NCBI GenBank assembly: GCA_907163375.1
Contig: CAJQUW010001148.1
Coordinates: 186,001 to 250,000, forward strand
DNA: 64,000 nucleotides
DNA from: Prostheceraeus crozeri
Lineage: Eukaryota > Platyhelminthes > Polycladida > Euryleptidae
Direction of reading: 5' to 3'
Part shown: positions 61,867 to 64,000 of the stretch, piece after piece
How positions within the stretch are numbered: the stretch's first letter is position 1
Layout of the letters: each line of letters opens with the position of its first letter
The notes under the pieces: generated by a model
Database searches by the model: none
What the model was told of the DNA's origin: nothing
Seen by the model: the letters and a program-made list of their open reading frames with translations, nothing else
Made by a program: the position numbers and the translations under genes

Positions 61867-62388
61867 TCATATAGAAAGGAAATGTTTATATTGTTCACGT
61901 TCTTCTCTCGAGTTAATTTTCGGTTGTAGCTTGTTGATCCACACTGCTTCACGTAGTCTGATGTTAGTATTGTCGTGTTCTTGTGTTATTACTTCTGTTG
62001 TTATGTGGTTACTGTTGCATAATTTCAAATGTTTATGTACTGATGATGCTTTTTGAGAAACGTGCTCTTTAATTCTGGTATGCAGTAGTCTGATGGTACT
62101 CCCAATATAAAATTTTTGACATTTCGAACAAGTCATTTTATAAATCACATTTTGTCTGAAACAAAGTTCGTTGTTGTTTATGGGACAATTAGTGAGTTGA
62201 CATGTTTTGTTGGTTGTGATTTTCTTTTGTAATACATTCCTCAGAGTTTTTGAACGTTGTGCAAGTCCAACATTCAGTTGTTCTTGTTGGAATATTCTCT
62301 TTATATTCTGATTCATTCGATCCGAAATGAATGGTAATTTCAGATAATATTTCTTCTTGTTCATGTTATTTTCATCTGAAATTACCAT
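61867..62388 (-). pseudogene. PLE GIY-YIG endonuclease domain (left arm)
   Basis: A continuous frame: 'YLKLPFISDRMNQNIKRIFQ', then 'TLRNVLQKKITTNKTCQLTN', the Cys cluster and 'NVIYKMTCSKCQKFYIGSTI' (the GIY-YIG core), 'RLLHTRIKEHV', and 'IRLREAVWINKLQPKINSRE' at the end. Unlike the right arm it has no frame change. The first Met is spacer-derived and not a real start. Confidence 0.88.
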
Positions 62389-62850
62389 TCATTTCGGATC
62401 GAATGAATCAGAATATAAAGAGAATATTCCAACAAGAACAACTGAATGTTGGACTTGCACAACGTTCAAAAAACTCTGAGGAATGTATTACAAAAGAAAA
62501 TCACAACCAACAAAACATGTCAACTCACTAATTGTCCCATAAACAACAACGAACTTTGTTTCAGACAAAATGTGATTTATAAAATGACTTGTTCGAAATG
62601 TCAAAAATTTTATATTGGGAGTACCATCAGACTACTGCATACCAGAATTAAAGAGCACGTTTCTCAAAAAGCATCATCAGTACATAAACATTTGAAATTA
62701 TGCAACAGTAACCACATAACAACAGAAGTAATAACACAAGAACACGACAATACTAACATCAGACTACGTGAAGCAGTGTGGATCAACAAGCTACAACCGA
62801 AAATTAACTCGAGAGAAGAACGTGAACAATATAAACATTTCCTTTTTATA
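62376..62850 (+). pseudogene. PLE GIY-YIG endonuclease domain (right arm)
   Basis: Same protein as the left arm. A one-base difference near 62468 shifts the frame between the 'LPFISDRM' segment and the 'RNVLQKK...' segment, so this copy is broken where the left one is open. The nuclease core from 'CQLTNCPINNNELC' onward is intact. Confidence 0.88.
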
Positions 62851-63045
62851 TGAATTATTAGATAACATTTTCTATACTTATACCTCCATGAGTAATTTTT
62901 ACATCTATGACATCTATGTAATTATTACATCTATGCACTTCATATACTATCAATACTTCTATGGATTTTATTTACTTACTGAAACCTTGATATCTTACTA
63001 ACAATATTTTTCAAAATCGTTTGATATTTGTAAACATAAAATCCT

Positions 63046-63092
63046 TTTATCCCCTGACGCGGCCTGTGTAGGCGAAAGTTTGGGAAATAAAA
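63046..63092 (+). ncRNA. Hammerhead-like fold in PLE 3' UTR (family 4)
   Basis: Stem I TTTTATCCC pairs with GGG(A)AATAAAA. The core is CTGACGC (A9 of the consensus CTGANGA replaced by C), stem II GCCT/AGGC, then GAAA and GTTT before the stem. The mirrored copy is at 61627-61674. The A9 change would be expected to weaken or abolish cleavage. Confidence 0.5.
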
Positions 63093-63126
63093 TAATAATA
63101 ACAGCATCGGCTACTTTCGATGCATT

Positions 63127-64000
63127 CTTTATAATGCTGTTTAAGCGGAATTTTACTATTTTGAATAATAAATGCGTTCTTATTTTGGATAGATAACTCT
63201 CGACTTAAATGATGACAACCATTATGACATCATTTGCAGTCTGCGATATTTTTCAGATCGTGCGATAATATTGCTGAATCTCTCCGTAGGAACACTGATG
63301 GTCATTAGATTATGTTTTTGTTACGATATCATTTTACAAGTCATAAATAGAAGAAGAGACATATTTTTTTCCATTTAACATCTGTAAAGCGATTGCGCAT
63401 TAAAATCGTCATGACGATGGTGGTCAGTTACTATTATTTCTTAAAATGATCGTTAGATTGCGGCTATTTACTCTATTACATTAGCGAATAAATAACATGC
63501 GATCTGGTTGATAATTGAGCAACGCATGCTGAAGGCATAAATGCACATTCCACAGAACGAAGATTAATTAAAGACCAATTTGCCAAAATCATGTAATTAA
63601 TATTACTCCATATGTTGTTGTCGGAGACCATGTTATTTATATTGTATATAAATTATGATTTATAATATTATAGATAATATGAAAATTCGATATGAATAAA
63701 CTCCTTATCGTCTGATGAAGCAACGGTGTGCGACATGTGAAATGATATAAATACATGATTTTCCCTGATTGGTCTTTTATTCATTTTATTTCGATATTCA
63801 TATGTCTCAACATGCCATATTTGCTTTACTCATTCAACATTTTTGAATTTGTCATCTTCGTGCTCTCTGCTCAAATTGCAACCTTCTTTGCTAAGTGATT
63901 GGTAAAATATCACACATCGTACACATTCTTGCGCCAACTATAGCGATACAGGTGTAACTATGAAATGAAAATCAAAAGTTGTAAGAATAGACTGCGTACA
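63127..64000. other. Probable intron, nothing recognised
   Basis: AT-rich sequence to the right edge. Near 63711 CTGATGAAGCAACGG...GTGAAAT faintly resembles a hammerhead core but stem I does not pair. The final AP3M exon was not seen here. Confidence 0.45.

Larger units (their letters stand above)
61593..63126. mobile_element. Near-perfect PLE palindrome, 753-bp arms (family 4)
   Basis: Left arm 61593-62345 (- strand sense) and right arm 62374-63126 (+ strand sense) are equal in length and nearly identical, around a 28-bp spacer. Each carries the GIY-YIG half of a PLE and the full 3' UTR, so two 5'-truncated 3' ends lie head to head. The RT is absent. Each arm has a hammerhead-like fold (61627-61674 on -, 63046-63092 on +). 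Confidence 0.92.

Noticed and set aside
63700-63750. Hammerhead ribozyme at CTGATGAAGC...GTGAAAT
   Set aside because: The flanking sequences do not form stem I and stem II is poor.

Overview
This window is metazoan nuclear DNA: AT-rich, intron-dominated and crowded with transposable elements. The only host gene I can support is the mu subunit of the AP-3 adaptor complex (AP3M). It lies on the + strand as four exons (2430-2617, 2703-2805, 11852-12010, 35325-35444) with consensus splice sites and matching phases. Together they encode 190 codons, roughly the C-terminal half of the protein. Earlier exons lie upstream of the window. The last ~21 codons were not found, so the final intron probably runs to or past the right edge. 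Almost everything else would then be intron of this gene. The element mix (Penelope-like elements, piggyBac, Tc1, hAT, APE-type and restriction-nuclease-type non-LTR elements) fits an invertebrate. I cannot name a taxon.

Layout. 1-1918: the 3' part of an APE-type LINE. 2430-2805: two AP3M exons. 6809-10409: a large palindrome built from a Penelope-like element (PLE) and a hAT-like element. 11852-12010: AP3M exon. 12870-19045: an antisense LINE split by a 3.8-kb RT element (14008-17768) with clear 9-bp target duplications, which itself carries a 239-bp insertion with 12-bp duplications. 19188-26065: a PLE bounded by (TA)n on both sides, interrupted by a 4.8-kb terminal-inverted-repeat (TIR) element of unknown class, which in turn holds a piggyBac element. 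26316-32355: a long-TIR element interrupted by a palindromic PLE copy and partly duplicated in tandem. 32452-34276: a second, internally deleted RT element. 35325-35444: AP3M exon. 38.6-49 kb: mostly featureless, with scattered PLE relics, one SINE-like unit and a 3-copy tandem repeat. 53780-59620: a hAT-type MITE split by a larger hAT element that contains a decayed transposase, a 462-bp direct repeat and a Tc1 element. 60060-60850: another hAT relic. 61593-63126: a near-perfect PLE palindrome.

The most notable pattern is that PLE 3' ends (GIY-YIG endonuclease plus 3' UTR) occur repeatedly as inverted pairs. At three loci the UTR contains a sequence that folds like a hammerhead ribozyme. All mobile genes seen are broken or are fragments. 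I recognised no retroviral, LTR-type or Polinton element, no rRNA gene, no intact tRNA and no CRISPR array.
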